Origin: Hyphomicrobiales bacterium
Lineage (GTDB): Bacteria > Pseudomonadota > Alphaproteobacteria > Rhizobiales > Aestuariivirgaceae
Direction of reading: 5' to 3'
NCBI GenBank assembly: GCA_016792825.1
Contig: JAEUMI010000279.1
Location: forward strand, 1 to 34,378
Length of the DNA: 34,378 bases
Shown here: one piece after another, positions 16,920 to 24,822 of the stretch
Layout: every line of letters starts with the position of its first letter
Numbering within the stretch: the first letter of the stretch is position 1
Notes under the pieces: model-generated
Database searches by the model: none
What the model was told of the DNA's origin: nothing
Seen by the model: only the letters and a program-made list of their open reading frames with translations
Made by a program: the position numbers and the translations under genes

Positions 16920-17855
16920 TCAGACCTTTTCAATTTCTGGTTTGCCGAGGATGCCCTGCGGCAGGAAGATCAACACTGCCGCCAGCATGGCGAAGGCTGC
17001 CACGTCCTTGTACTCGATGGAAAAATAGGCTGACCAGAAAACTTCGATCAGGCCGATGATCAGGCCGCCGATCATAGCACCAGGAATAGAGCCGATGCCG
17101 CCAAGAACCGCCGCAGTAAATGCCTTGATGCCGGCGAGGAAGCCCACGTAGAAGTCGGTGACGCCATAATAGAGAAAGAACATCAGGCCCGCGACGGCAG
17201 CCAGCGCTGCTCCCATGATGAAGGTGATCGAGATCGTCTTGTTGATGTCAATGCCGAGCAGGGAAGCCATCTTCATGTCCTGCTCGCAGGAACGCTGCGC
17301 CCGGCCAAGCGAAGTGCGGGTGATGATGGCGGTGAAGATGGCCATCAGGATGAGAGTTGTGATGATGATGAAGATTTGCATGTTCGACAGGCGGACGATG
17401 AATTCGCCTTGGGCGGCGGCGCGGCTCATGATTTCATAGCCGCCCGTGACGATGGGCTGGAGCGGCTTCGGCCGGCCATCCTGGGCGATGCGGACAAATT
17501 CCTGAAGCACGATCGACATGCCGATGGCTGAGATCAGGGGAGCCAGGCGGAAAGAGCCGCGCAGAGGCCGGTAGGCGACGCGTTCAACCGTCCAATTATA
17601 GGCCGATGCAATGATCATGGCGATGAAAACGACCAGGACCAGAGCCAGAATGATTGGGAAGAAACCGCTTCCTCCAGTGATTCCCAAGGCCACGATGGCA
17701 ATGAGCGACACAAAGCCACCCACCATGAATACATCGCCATGAGCGAAGTTGATCATGCCGATAATGCCATAAACCATCGTGTAACCGATGGCGATGAGAC
17801 CGTAAATTGAACCGAGAGTAATGCCGTTAATGAGCTGCTGGAGAAAATACTCCAT
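16920..17855 (-). CDS. livH: Branched-chain amino-acid ABC transporter permease LivH
   Basis: LivH is the partner permease of LivM. The 311-residue protein begins MEYFLQQLINGITLGSIYGL and continues with IGYTMVYGIIGMINFAHGDV, the standard LivH N-terminus. The cytoplasmic loop GRAQRSCEQDMKMASLLGID that contacts the ATPases is present, as is the C-terminal GGIGSIPGAMIGGLIIGL motif. It is the first gene of the leftward livHMGF operon. A G-rich Shine-Dalgarno lies just before the ATG (17853-17855). The 346-bp region upstream, shared with the divergent padR, holds a candidate promoter and an inverted repeat. Confidence 0.96.
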   Translation of the reverse strand: MEYFLQQLINGITLGSIYGLIAIGYTMVYGIIGMINFAHGDVFMVGGFVSLIAIVALGITGGSGFFPIILALVLVVFIAMIIASAYNWTVERVAYRPLRGSFRLAPLISAIGMSIVLQEFVRIAQDGRPKPLQPIVTGGYEIMSRAAAQGEFIVRLSNMQIFIIITTLILMAIFTAIITRTSLGRAQRSCEQDMKMASLLGIDINKTISITFIMGAALAAVAGLMFFLYYGVTDFYVGFLAGIKAFTAAVLGGIGSIPGAMIGGLIIGLIEVFWSAYFSIEYKDVAAFAMLAAVLIFLPQGILGKPEIEKV

Positions 17856-17940
17856 TGCCCCCCCTATGTTTCTGCCTGCCCAGGTCGCAGCACGTTTGAA
17901 GGCTGCGTACTTGGAGTCGGTAATTAAAGACTTCCAAAAT

Positions 17941-17985
17941 TTTATACAAGCTGCATTTACAACTTGAATTTCATTTTAAATTCAA
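17941..17985 (-). promoter_or_regulatory. Candidate livH promoter with overlapping operator-like inverted repeat
   Basis: On the minus strand a -10-like TATAAA (17941-17946) is 16 bp from a weak -35 TTCAAG (17963-17968). Overlapping the -35 is a perfect inverted repeat with arms TTGAATTT (17964-17971) and AAATTCAA (17978-17985) and a 6-base AT-rich spacer. The AT-rich dyad would suit an Lrp-like or other winged-helix regulator; which protein binds is unknown. Confidence 0.5.
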
Positions 17986-18131
17986 TAGGTTCCAGCAGTG
18001 TGTCAAAGGCCGGCGCGACGCCTGCCTAAAAATTATGCGCAAAAAACTCCGAAACAGGGGCTTGGAACCGCGCGCTCCAGCCCCCATATTTCCCTAAATC
18101 GGGTTTTTCCCCCTCACCGAAAAATTTGGCC

Positions 18132-18159
18132 TTGACGATATATCGATTTGATATATATG
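18132..18159 (+). promoter_or_regulatory. padR promoter with embedded palindrome (candidate autoregulatory operator)
   Basis: TTGACG (18132-18137) and TATATG (18154-18159) are spaced by 16 bp. The spacer and -10 are covered by a perfect palindrome, ATATATC-N5-GATATAT (18138-18156). A repressor bound there would block RNA polymerase, so autorepression by the PadR protein, also affecting the RND genes, is the simplest reading. Confidence 0.6.
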
Positions 18160-18167
18160 CGGGACCT

Positions 18168-18197
18168 ATATCAAATTGCCATATATCGGATTGCCAT
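18168..18197 (+). repeat. Tandem 15-bp direct repeat before padR
   Basis: Two adjacent 15-bp copies (18168-18182 and 18183-18197) share ATATC, two variable purines, then ATTGCCAT; 13 of 15 positions match. They lie between the predicted transcription start and the padR ATG at 18202 and repeat the ATATC half-site of the upstream palindrome. Confidence 0.65.
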
Positions 18198-18201
18198 AAT
18201 A

Positions 18202-18738
18202 ATGAACGTACGCACCCTATGCCTTGGAATCCTGTCCCTCAAGGAGGCCTCGGGTTACGAGATCAAGAAGGGCGTGGAAGACGGTGTTTTCTGCCATTTC
18301 ATTGACGCGAGCTTCGGCTCCATATATCCGGCCCTGACGCAACTGGCGGGCGAAGGCTTTGTGACCGTCCGCGAGGAGGAGCAAACCGGAAAACCCGACA
18401 AAAAGGTTTACGCCATAACCGAAGCCGGAAGGCAGGCGCTGGCGAAGGCTATTTCGGTGGTGCCGGCCAAGGACAAATACCGCTCCGAGTTTCTCTTCCA
18501 AATGCTGTTGCAGGATTACCTGTCACCGGAAATGATGCTTGTGGCCATTCAAAAGCAGCTGAATGATCTCAATGAAGACCTTGGACGTATAGCTGAATGC
18601 AGCCAAAAGACCCCGGTTGGCCATGGGTCGCACTTTGTTGCCGATTATGGCAACGCCGTGCTGACAGCTGCTGTCAAATGCCTGGAGTATAAAAAAGCCG
18701 AACTTGTGCAGCATATGGCTGCCCGCGCCGCCGAATGA
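18202..18738 (+). CDS. PadR-family transcriptional regulator
   Basis: This 178-residue protein has an N-terminal winged helix of the PadR type (MNVRTLCLGILSLKEASGYEIKK, FGSIYPALTQLAGEGFVTVRE, KKVYAITEAGRQAL; residues 1-80) and a helical C-terminal dimerisation region (about 95-178, FLFQMLLQDYLSPEMMLVAIQKQL). PadR proteins usually repress stress or efflux genes and are released by small aromatic or lipophilic ligands. I chose ATG 18202, where the family homology starts; a TTG at 18148 would add 18 residues that overlap the palindrome. There is no obvious Shine-Dalgarno. The RND adaptor gene starts 16 bp after its stop, so it is probably the local regulator of that efflux system. Confidence 0.9.
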   Translation: MNVRTLCLGILSLKEASGYEIKKGVEDGVFCHFIDASFGSIYPALTQLAGEGFVTVREEEQTGKPDKKVYAITEAGRQALAKAISVVPAKDKYRSEFLFQMLLQDYLSPEMMLVAIQKQLNDLNEDLGRIAECSQKTPVGHGSHFVADYGNAVLTAAVKCLEYKKAELVQHMAARAAE

Positions 18739-18754
18739 TTTGGAGACTGTTGTC

Positions 18755-19897
18755 ATGATACGCCGCTCGTTTTATTTTCTTCTCGTCACCGTCATCCTGG
18801 GCGGTCTCGCCGGCGGTATCGCCTGGTGGTCGTTCTATGCCTTGCCGGCCTTCATTGCCCAATCCATCCAGAGCACGCCGGCTCCGGTTCAGACAGTGTC
18901 CGCCGAAGAAGCCAAAGCTGAAAGCTGGCAGCCTGAGATTGCCGGCATCGGCACGCTTACCGCGTCAGAGGGCATCGACATCGCTCCGCAGGTCGGCGGC
19001 GTGATTACTGAAGTCCTGTTCGAATCCGGCGCAAGCGTGAAAAAGGGCGACAAACTCGTGCAGCTCGATACGGCAACCGACGAAGCCGATCTCAAGAACC
19101 TGCAGGTGCAACTGGCAAACGCCGAAGAAGAACTCAATCGCAAGCAGCAGATTTTCGACCGCGGTTTCGCCGCCAAGGCCGACCTCGATGGCCTTCGCAC
19201 GGCGCGCGACCAGCTGCTGGCGAACATTGAGCGCATCCAGGCGCAGATTGCCCAGAAATCCATTTACGCGCCGTGGGACGGCAAGCTTGGCCTGCGCAGC
19301 ATTTCGGTGGGCAGCTATGTGGCGCCCGGCCAGAAAGTTGTGTGGCTGCAGAAGGTTGATCCCATTTATGCCGATTTCGATGTGACCGAAGAGGACTACG
19401 GCCGGATCGCCGACGGGTTGAAAGTAACAGCGCGGTTCAACGCCTGGCCCGATACCCCGTTCCAGGGCTCCGTCACGACGACGGATTCGCGGATGTCGGA
19501 ATCAAGCCGGATGATCACGGTCCGTGCCAAACTCGACAACCCGGATGGCCGGTTGTTGCCTGGAATGTATGCCAATGTCCTGGTTGAGGCTGGCGCCCCG
19601 CAGGACGTCATTACCGTGCCGCAGACCGCCGTGACCTACACGCTCTATGGCGACAATGTTTTCGTTGTCGTGCCCGACAAGAAGCCCGACCCCAACAACA
19701 AGGGAGAGCAGCTCGAAATCGAGCGCCGGTTTGTCAAGGCTGGCTCCATGCGTAACGGGCGGGTGCAGATTACCGAAGGCCTCAAGCCGGGCGACCGGGT
19801 GGTGACCGCCGGCCACAACAAGATCGACCAGGGCGCGAAGGTCAGAATTGACAACTCGGTTGCGCTCCGGGAAGCCGACAGCGCGACGATACAGTAA
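18755..19897 (+). CDS. RND efflux system periplasmic adaptor (membrane fusion protein)
   Basis: This 380-residue adaptor bridges the inner-membrane RND pump and an outer-membrane channel. It has an N-terminal membrane anchor (residues 6-28, FYFLLVTVILGGLAGGI), a lipoyl/barrel-sandwich domain (GTLTASEGIDIAPQVGG and KSIYAPWDGKLGLR), a coiled-coil hairpin (about 105-165, rich in Glu/Gln/Arg), and beta-barrel and membrane-proximal domains (VDPIYADFDVTEEDYG, LDNPDGRLLPGMYANV, EGLKPGDRVVTAG). It has no lipobox, so it is membrane-anchored, not lipidated. The ATG at 18755 has a TGGAG Shine-Dalgarno; an upstream in-frame start at 18704 would overlap padR. No outer-membrane channel gene is present nearby. 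Confidence 0.93.
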   Translation: MIRRSFYFLLVTVILGGLAGGIAWWSFYALPAFIAQSIQSTPAPVQTVSAEEAKAESWQPEIAGIGTLTASEGIDIAPQVGGVITEVLFESGASVKKGDKLVQLDTATDEADLKNLQVQLANAEEELNRKQQIFDRGFAAKADLDGLRTARDQLLANIERIQAQIAQKSIYAPWDGKLGLRSISVGSYVAPGQKVVWLQKVDPIYADFDVTEEDYGRIADGLKVTARFNAWPDTPFQGSVTTTDSRMSESSRMITVRAKLDNPDGRLLPGMYANVLVEAGAPQDVITVPQTAVTYTLYGDNVFVVVPDKKPDPNNKGEQLEIERRFVKAGSMRNGRVQITEGLKPGDRVVTAGHNKIDQGAKVRIDNSVALREADSATIQ

Positions 19898-19906
19898 GGC
19901 AGGGTC

Positions 19907-22900
19907 ATGCATTTCACCGATATTTTCGTAAAACGGCCCGTATTGGCTACGGTGGTGAGCCTGCTCATCCTGCTGGCAGGCCTGCAGGCGTTTTTCCAGC
20001 TGCCGATCCGCCAGTTTCCCGAGGTCGCCGATACCAAGATCGAGATCACCACCACCTATCCCGGCGCCAACGCCGATCAGATCAAGGGGTTCATTACAAC
20101 GCCGCTGCAGCAGGCTGTTGCCTCGACGGAAGGTGTAGAGACGATCGAGTCAAGCTCAGGGCAGAGCAGTTCGACAATCACGCTCAAGCTCCGCCTTGAT
20201 GCCGACGGCGACCGCGCGCTTGCCGACGTGCTTTCGAAGGTGAACGAGGTCAAGGGCGTGCTCCCGGAAGCGGCCAACGATCCGGTGGTGAAGCGCACCA
20301 CGGGAGCCGGCTTTGCGCTGATGTACATCAGCTTCAAGAGCGAGCAGATGACCCCGCCGCAAATCAGCGATTATCTTGACCGCGTGATACGGCCGAGGCT
20401 GCAGGCGATCAATGGCGTGGCCTCCGCTGAAATTCTCGGCGGCTCGACCTTCGCCATGCGCGCCTGGCTCGACCCCGACAAAATGGCCGCGCTCGGCATC
20501 ACGCCGCTCGACGTGCGAAACGCCCTGGCCGCAAACAACTTCACCACCGCCGCCGGCGAGGTGAAAGCCGAATTCACGCAGAAGAACATCAATGCGCAGA
20601 CCTCGCTGGAAAAGCCCGAAGAGTTTCAACAGCTCGTTGTGGCCACACGCGGTGATACGATCATCCGGCTCGGCCAGATTGCCCAATTGGAGCTTGGCCC
20701 CGAGAATAATAATTTTGCCGCTGCATTCGACGGGGTCAAGGCCGTGTTCATGGGCATCACCGCAACGCCCGATGCCAATCCTCTGACCGTGATCGCGGAT
20801 GTTCGCAAGGCGATGCCTGAACTGCAGCGCGGCTTGCCGCAGGGGCTGGATTCCAATATCGCCTATGACGCGACCGAATTCATCAACGAGTCAATCTGGG
20901 AAGTTGGCAAGACGCTGCTCGAAGCGGGCCTGATCGTCATCGTGGTCATCTTCCTGTTCCTCGGCAATTTGCGCTCAACCTTCATTCCGGTCGTCACCAT
21001 TCCCCTGTCGCTCGTGGGTGTGGCGCTGGTGCTGGTGGCCTTCGGCTACTCGATCAACCTGCTGACCCTGCTGGCGCTGGTGCTTGCCATCGGCCTGGTG
21101 GTCGACGACGCCATCGTGGTGGTTGAAAACATTCACCGCCATATCGAAGAGGGCATGTTGCCCTTCGACGCGGCCATCAGGGGCGCACGCGAGATTACCG
21201 GCCCGGTCATCGCCATGACCATCACGCTGGCGGCGGTCTATGCGCCGATCGGCTTTACGGCGGGCCTGACGGGAGCGCTCTTCCGGGAATTCGCCTTCAC
21301 GCTGGCCGGCGCCGTGGTCGTTTCGGGTGTCGTTGCCTTGACCCTATCGCCGATGATGACCTCAAAGTTGCTGAAGCCGCACGAAGAGCTGAGCTGGTTC
21401 GGGCGGCTGGTGGAGCGTGTATTCGGCTCACTCCAGCGCTTCTATCGCCGCCGTCTCGATGGTACGATCCGGCAGCGTTCGGTTTTTGCCTGGGTCGCCG
21501 TGCTGACCGTTGTCCTGTCCGGCGTTCTTTATAACGCCATCAACCGCGAACTCGCGCCCGCCGAAGACCAGGGCGTGCTGTTTGCCTTCATCAACGCGCC
21601 GGAACATACCAACCTCGACTATCTCACGACCTATACCGATCAGCTCACCGGCATCTTCATGGATGTGCCGGAGCGCCAGAACCTGTTTGCCATCAATGGT
21701 TTCCCAACCCCGCATGGCGCTTTCATGGGCCTCATCCTCAAGCCCTGGGGCGATCGTGAGCGGTCCGACCTCTCGGTCATGGGTGAACTGCAAGGCAAGT
21801 TCATGGGCGTGGCTGGCGTCAATGCCTTTGCCACTGCTCCTTCGGCCATTCCTGTCGGCGCCGGTGAAATGCCGGTGGAGTTCGTCATCACCTATCCCGG
21901 TGACTATGCGCAGCTTGCCACCACGCTTGACGCGATCGATGCGGAAGCAAAGAAAAGCGGGCTGTTCATCTTCACCAACGCCGATCTGCGTTTCTCGACA
22001 CCGCAGGCTGAACTCATCGTGGACAAGGACCGGGCAAACAAGCTCGGCGTGACCATGCAGGACGTGGGCGCCACGCTCTCGACCTTGCTCGGCGGCAACA
22101 ATGTGAACCGCTTTGCGGTCGAAGGCCGCAGCTATCAGGTCATCCCGCAGGTGCCGCGCGGCGAACGCGCCACGACGGAACAGATCCTGAAGTACCATGT
22201 GCGCGCCACAAACGGCGATATGGTGCCATTGAGTTCTTTCATGACTCTCGGCCAGACGGTGCAGCCAAACAGCCTCAAGACCTTCCAGCAGCTCAATTCC
22301 GCGACCCTGCAGGGCGTGCCGTTCCCCGGCCGCACCGTTGGCGAAGCGGTGACCTTTCTGCAACAGAAGGCAGATGAGATCTTCCCGCACGGCATGGCCT
22401 ATGACTTCAAGGGCGAAAGCCGGCAATTCGTGCAGGAAGGCAATGCCCTTGCTGTCACCTTTGCCTTCTCGCTGTTGCTGATCTACCTGGTGCTGGCGGC
22501 GCAGTTTGAAAGCTTCCGCGATCCCTTCATCATTCTGATCGGCTTGCCGGCCACGCTGTTCGGCGCACTCTTCGTGTTGTGGATTCTTGGCCAGGTGAAC
22601 GGCATGATGCAGAACAATCCGCCGTTCAATATCGGCTCCGGCACGATCAACATCTATACCCAGATCGGCCTTGTGACACTCATCGGCCTCATCGCCAAGC
22701 ACGGCATCCTGATGGTGGAATTCGCCAACAAGCTGCAGGAAACGCAAGGCATGGACAAGAACTCGGCCATCAAGGAGGCCGCCGCCGTGCGCTTGCGGCC
22801 CATCCTGATGACTACGGCAGCCATGGTGATCGGTGTTGTCCCACTGCTCATCGCCGATGGCGCCGGCGCCAAAAGCCGCTTCGACATCGGCGTCGTGATT

Positions 22901-23092
22901 GCCGCCGGCATGACCATCGGCACCATGTTCACCCTGTTCATCACGCCTGCGATCTATTCCTTCGTGGCGCGCGACCGGCATGGCAAGGCGGTAGCCATCG
23001 CTTCAGAAGGTGAAGCAGTTTCGCTGCCGGTGAACCAGAATTCGAAAAAGAAGCGCCTGGCGCCACCGCCGCGGCAGGAAGCGGCGGAGTAG
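19907..23092 (+). CDS. RND multidrug efflux permease (HAE1/AcrB family)
   Basis: This 1061-residue proton-driven pump has the full two-repeat RND architecture: an N-terminal helix (FVKRPVLATVVSLLILLAGL), two large periplasmic porter loops (about 35-330 and 555-865), and twelve membrane helices. The proton-relay acidic pair in helix 4 is present (GLVVDDAIVVVENI, around residue 400), as is the conserved Lys in helix 10 (LIGLIAKHGILMVEFAN). GxxxP-type family segments such as TTYPGANADQIKG and PAATLFGALF-like stretches also fit. The C-terminus is basic and proline-rich (KKKRLAPPPRQEAAE). It begins 9 bp after the adaptor stop, and a palindromic terminator follows. It is closest in layout to MexF/AcrB-type drug pumps; the substrate is unknown. 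Confidence 0.95.
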   Translation: MHFTDIFVKRPVLATVVSLLILLAGLQAFFQLPIRQFPEVADTKIEITTTYPGANADQIKGFITTPLQQAVASTEGVETIESSSGQSSSTITLKLRLDADGDRALADVLSKVNEVKGVLPEAANDPVVKRTTGAGFALMYISFKSEQMTPPQISDYLDRVIRPRLQAINGVASAEILGGSTFAMRAWLDPDKMAALGITPLDVRNALAANNFTTAAGEVKAEFTQKNINAQTSLEKPEEFQQLVVATRGDTIIRLGQIAQLELGPENNNFAAAFDGVKAVFMGITATPDANPLTVIADVRKAMPELQRGLPQGLDSNIAYDATEFINESIWEVGKTLLEAGLIVIVVIFLFLGNLRSTFIPVVTIPLSLVGVALVLVAFGYSINLLTLLALVLAIGLVVDDAIVVVENIHRHIEEGMLPFDAAIRGAREITGPVIAMTITLAAVYAPIGFTAGLTGALFREFAFTLAGAVVVSGVVALTLSPMMTSKLLKPHEELSWFGRLVERVFGSLQRFYRRRLDGTIRQRSVFAWVAVLTVVLSGVLYNAINRELAPAEDQGVLFAFINAPEHTNLDYLTTYTDQLTGIFMDVPERQNLFAINGFPTPHGAFMGLILKPWGDRERSDLSVMGELQGKFMGVAGVNAFATAPSAIPVGAGEMPVEFVITYPGDYAQLATTLDAIDAEAKKSGLFIFTNADLRFSTPQAELIVDKDRANKLGVTMQDVGATLSTLLGGNNVNRFAVEGRSYQVIPQVPRGERATTEQILKYHVRATNGDMVPLSSFMTLGQTVQPNSLKTFQQLNSATLQGVPFPGRTVGEAVTFLQQKADEIFPHGMAYDFKGESRQFVQEGNALAVTFAFSLLLIYLVLAAQFESFRDPFIILIGLPATLFGALFVLWILGQVNGMMQNNPPFNIGSGTINIYTQIGLVTLIGLIAKHGILMVEFANKLQETQGMDKNSAIKEAAAVRLRPILMTTAAMVIGVVPLLIADGAGAKSRFDIGVVIAAGMTIGTMFTLFITPAIYSFVARDRHGKAVAIASEGEAVSLPVNQNSKKKRLAPPPRQEAAE

Positions 23093-23107
23093 GGGACGCT
23101 AAATCAA

Positions 23108-23150
23108 TCTCATCATGCCCGCGCTCGACGCGGGCATCTTCTTTTTTGGC
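23108..23150 (+). terminator. Palindromic repeat copy A, terminator of the RND operon
   Basis: Nine-base arms ATGCCCGCG (23115-23123) and CGCGGGCAT (23129-23137) with loop CTCGA are followed by CTTC and six Ts. It lies 20 bp after the pump stop and reads as a rho-independent terminator. It belongs to a repeat family with two more copies near 28,750, sharing the flanks CTCATC and CTTCT. Confidence 0.85.
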
Positions 23151-23203
23151 AGGGAAGGAGATGACCGGGTGAAGCCTGGTCAAGATGAGAAGTGGAGGAA
23201 GTG

Positions 23204-24415
23204 TTAGGCGAGACTGTTCAGCGCCATGGCAATACGCCCCAAAGCCTTTTCCAAATCGGCTTCACTGGCGGCAAATGACAGCCTGATTGACGTCGCGGCA
23301 CCAAAGGCTGTGCCCGGCACCGTGGCCACACCGTGGCTTTCCAGCAGCCAGTCGCATAGCGCTTCGGGCGTATCCAGAACATGGTTGCCCGACTTCTTGC
23401 CAAGCACCGCCGAGACATCCGGCAGCGCATAGAAAGTCGCTGGAATGGGCGAGATGGCCACGCCTTTGATTTTTTTCAGGGCGGCCATCACCATGTCGCG
23501 CCGCGCCTTGTAGCACAGGCGCATGGCTTCAACTGCATCTCTGGGGCCTTCCAGCGCTTCGATGGCGGCGCGCTGCACGAACTGGTTGGCCCCGGTAGTG
23601 ATTGTGCTCTGAATGCGCGTAATCGCCTTGCTGATCGGCTCAACGGCGGCGGTATAGCCCAGCCGCCATCCCGTCATGGCGAAGCTCTTGGAAAAGCCAT
23701 TGACCGTAATGGTGCGCTCACGCATGCCGGGCAATGCTCCGATCGACGTCATGGCCCCTTCGAAAATGATGTACTCATAGATCTCATCGGACAGCACCAT
23801 CATCTGCGGATGGGCCAGCACAATGGCAGCGATTTCTGCAAGCTCGGCTGGCGACCATACGGCCCCGCTCGGATTGCATGGCGAATTCAGGATGAGCAGC
23901 TTGGTGCGCGGCGTCACCGCCGCCGCGATGCGCGATGCCGGAACCTTGTAGCCTTCACTGATGCCGGAATGCAGCACAACCGGCGTTCCGCCGGCAAAGC
24001 GGACAGTTGTCTCGTAGGATACCCAGAAGGGCGCCAGCATGATGACTTCGTCGCCCGCATCGATGATCGAAAACACCGCATTGGCGATGGCCTGCTTGGC
24101 CCCATTGGCGAGAACGATTTCGCCTGGCCTGTAGTCGAGATTGTTTTCGGCCTTGAGCTTCTTCGAAATCGCCGCCCGCAGTTCCGGAATGCCTGCCACC
24201 GGCGAATAGTGGGTGAAGCCCGCCTTCATGGCCCGGGTAGCGGCCTGCTGAATGTTCTCAGGCGTGTCGAAATCCGGCTCGCCCACCGTGAGGCTCACCA
24301 CATCATGGCCGAGCGCGCGGAGATCACGCGATTTCTGCGCCATGCGGATGATGGCGCCTTCATCGGCGGCATTCGTGCGGGCTACAAGGAGCGAGGCGGG
24401 GTCAAATTTTTTCAT
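23204..24415 (-). CDS. aatA: Class I/II pyridoxal-phosphate aminotransferase, aspartate aminotransferase type
   Basis: This enzyme probably interconverts aspartate/2-oxoglutarate and oxaloacetate/glutamate in the cytosol. The 403-residue protein has the fold-type I landmarks: SPVAGIPELR, the NSPCNPSG motif (177-184), the D210/Y213 pair in SDEIYEYI, the PLP-binding K243 in GFSKSFAMTGWRLGY, and R251. The N-terminal VSLTVGEPDFDTPENI is typical of the Ib (prokaryotic) AspAT subgroup, which often also accepts prephenate or aromatic substrates. I chose the ATG at 24413-24415; an upstream TTG would add 7 residues. It is divergent from the small lipoprotein gene, with 59 bp between them. Confidence 0.92.
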   Translation of the reverse strand: MKKFDPASLLVARTNAADEGAIIRMAQKSRDLRALGHDVVSLTVGEPDFDTPENIQQAATRAMKAGFTHYSPVAGIPELRAAISKKLKAENNLDYRPGEIVLANGAKQAIANAVFSIIDAGDEVIMLAPFWVSYETTVRFAGGTPVVLHSGISEGYKVPASRIAAAVTPRTKLLILNSPCNPSGAVWSPAELAEIAAIVLAHPQMMVLSDEIYEYIIFEGAMTSIGALPGMRERTITVNGFSKSFAMTGWRLGYTAAVEPISKAITRIQSTITTGANQFVQRAAIEALEGPRDAVEAMRLCYKARRDMVMAALKKIKGVAISPIPATFYALPDVSAVLGKKSGNHVLDTPEALCDWLLESHGVATVPGTAFGAATSIRLSFAASEADLEKALGRIAMALNSLA

Positions 24416-24474
24416 CGGTGCTGATATGCCATGCAAGCCTTGCCGCGTCGAGGGTTCACGGGCATAACGGCGCC

Positions 24475-24822
24475 ATGAAAAAAATCGCTCTGGTGATTTG
24501 CGGATTCGCTCTGCTGGCAGGCTGCACCACGGGGTCCAAGGTGACCTTCAACCGGGGGGCAGCGACGGTGCAAACCGCGTCGCGCTCGGAGCCGATCTTT
24601 TACAACGGCAAGACCTACCAGCTGGATTACAATTACATCGAAGGCAAGGCCGCCTTCGACATGAAAGTGTCGGGACTTGGTCCCAAGCAGCAGCAGGATG
24701 CCATGAAGATCTCCACCTCGGCGCTGAGCTATTTCGCCTGTCCTGACGGCCAGCGCGGCAAACTCATGGGCATGCCAATCTATGTCGGCAAGAAATGGAC
24801 CGCCTACGCCCAGTGCGGCTAG
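24475..24822 (+). CDS. Small predicted lipoprotein
   Basis: This 115-residue protein has a lipoprotein signal peptide: MKKIALVICGFALLAGC, with lipobox LAGC and the lipidated Cys at 17. The mature part (about 99 residues) includes TYQLDYNYIEGKAAFDMKV, a helical segment KQQQDAMKISTSALSYF, and three later residues of note: a Cys in FACPDGQRG, a Trp in KKWTAY, and the C-terminal AQCG. The two mature cysteines could form a disulfide in the periplasm. I do not recognise a family. ATG 24475 is the start that gives the signal peptide. Its TAG directly abuts the stop codon of the convergent FAD oxidoreductase gene. Confidence 0.82.
   Translation: MKKIALVICGFALLAGCTTGSKVTFNRGAATVQTASRSEPIFYNGKTYQLDYNYIEGKAAFDMKVSGLGPKQQQDAMKISTSALSYFACPDGQRGKLMGMPIYVGKKWTAYAQCG

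Larger units (their letters stand above)
17856..18201. other. Divergent intergenic region between livH and padR
   Basis: This 346-bp region has no convincing open frame and is AT-richer than its surroundings. It contains a candidate livH promoter and inverted repeat near 17941-17985, and the padR promoter with its palindrome and tandem repeats at 18132-18197. The stretch between them (about 18000-18120) shows no obvious structure. Confidence 0.7.

Noticed and set aside
17988-18070. GGTTCCA ... TGGAACC inverted repeat in the livH-padR gap
   Set aside because: Seven-base arms about 70-75 bp apart are expected by chance and have no supporting context.
18148-18201. Upstream TTG start extending PadR by 18 residues
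   Set aside because: The extra residues overlap the promoter palindrome and tandem repeats and lie outside the family's usual N-terminus.
21428-22981. A 517-codon minus-strand frame inside the RND pump gene
   Set aside because: Same reasoning: a His/Gly/Asp-rich shadow translation opposite a fully conserved pump.
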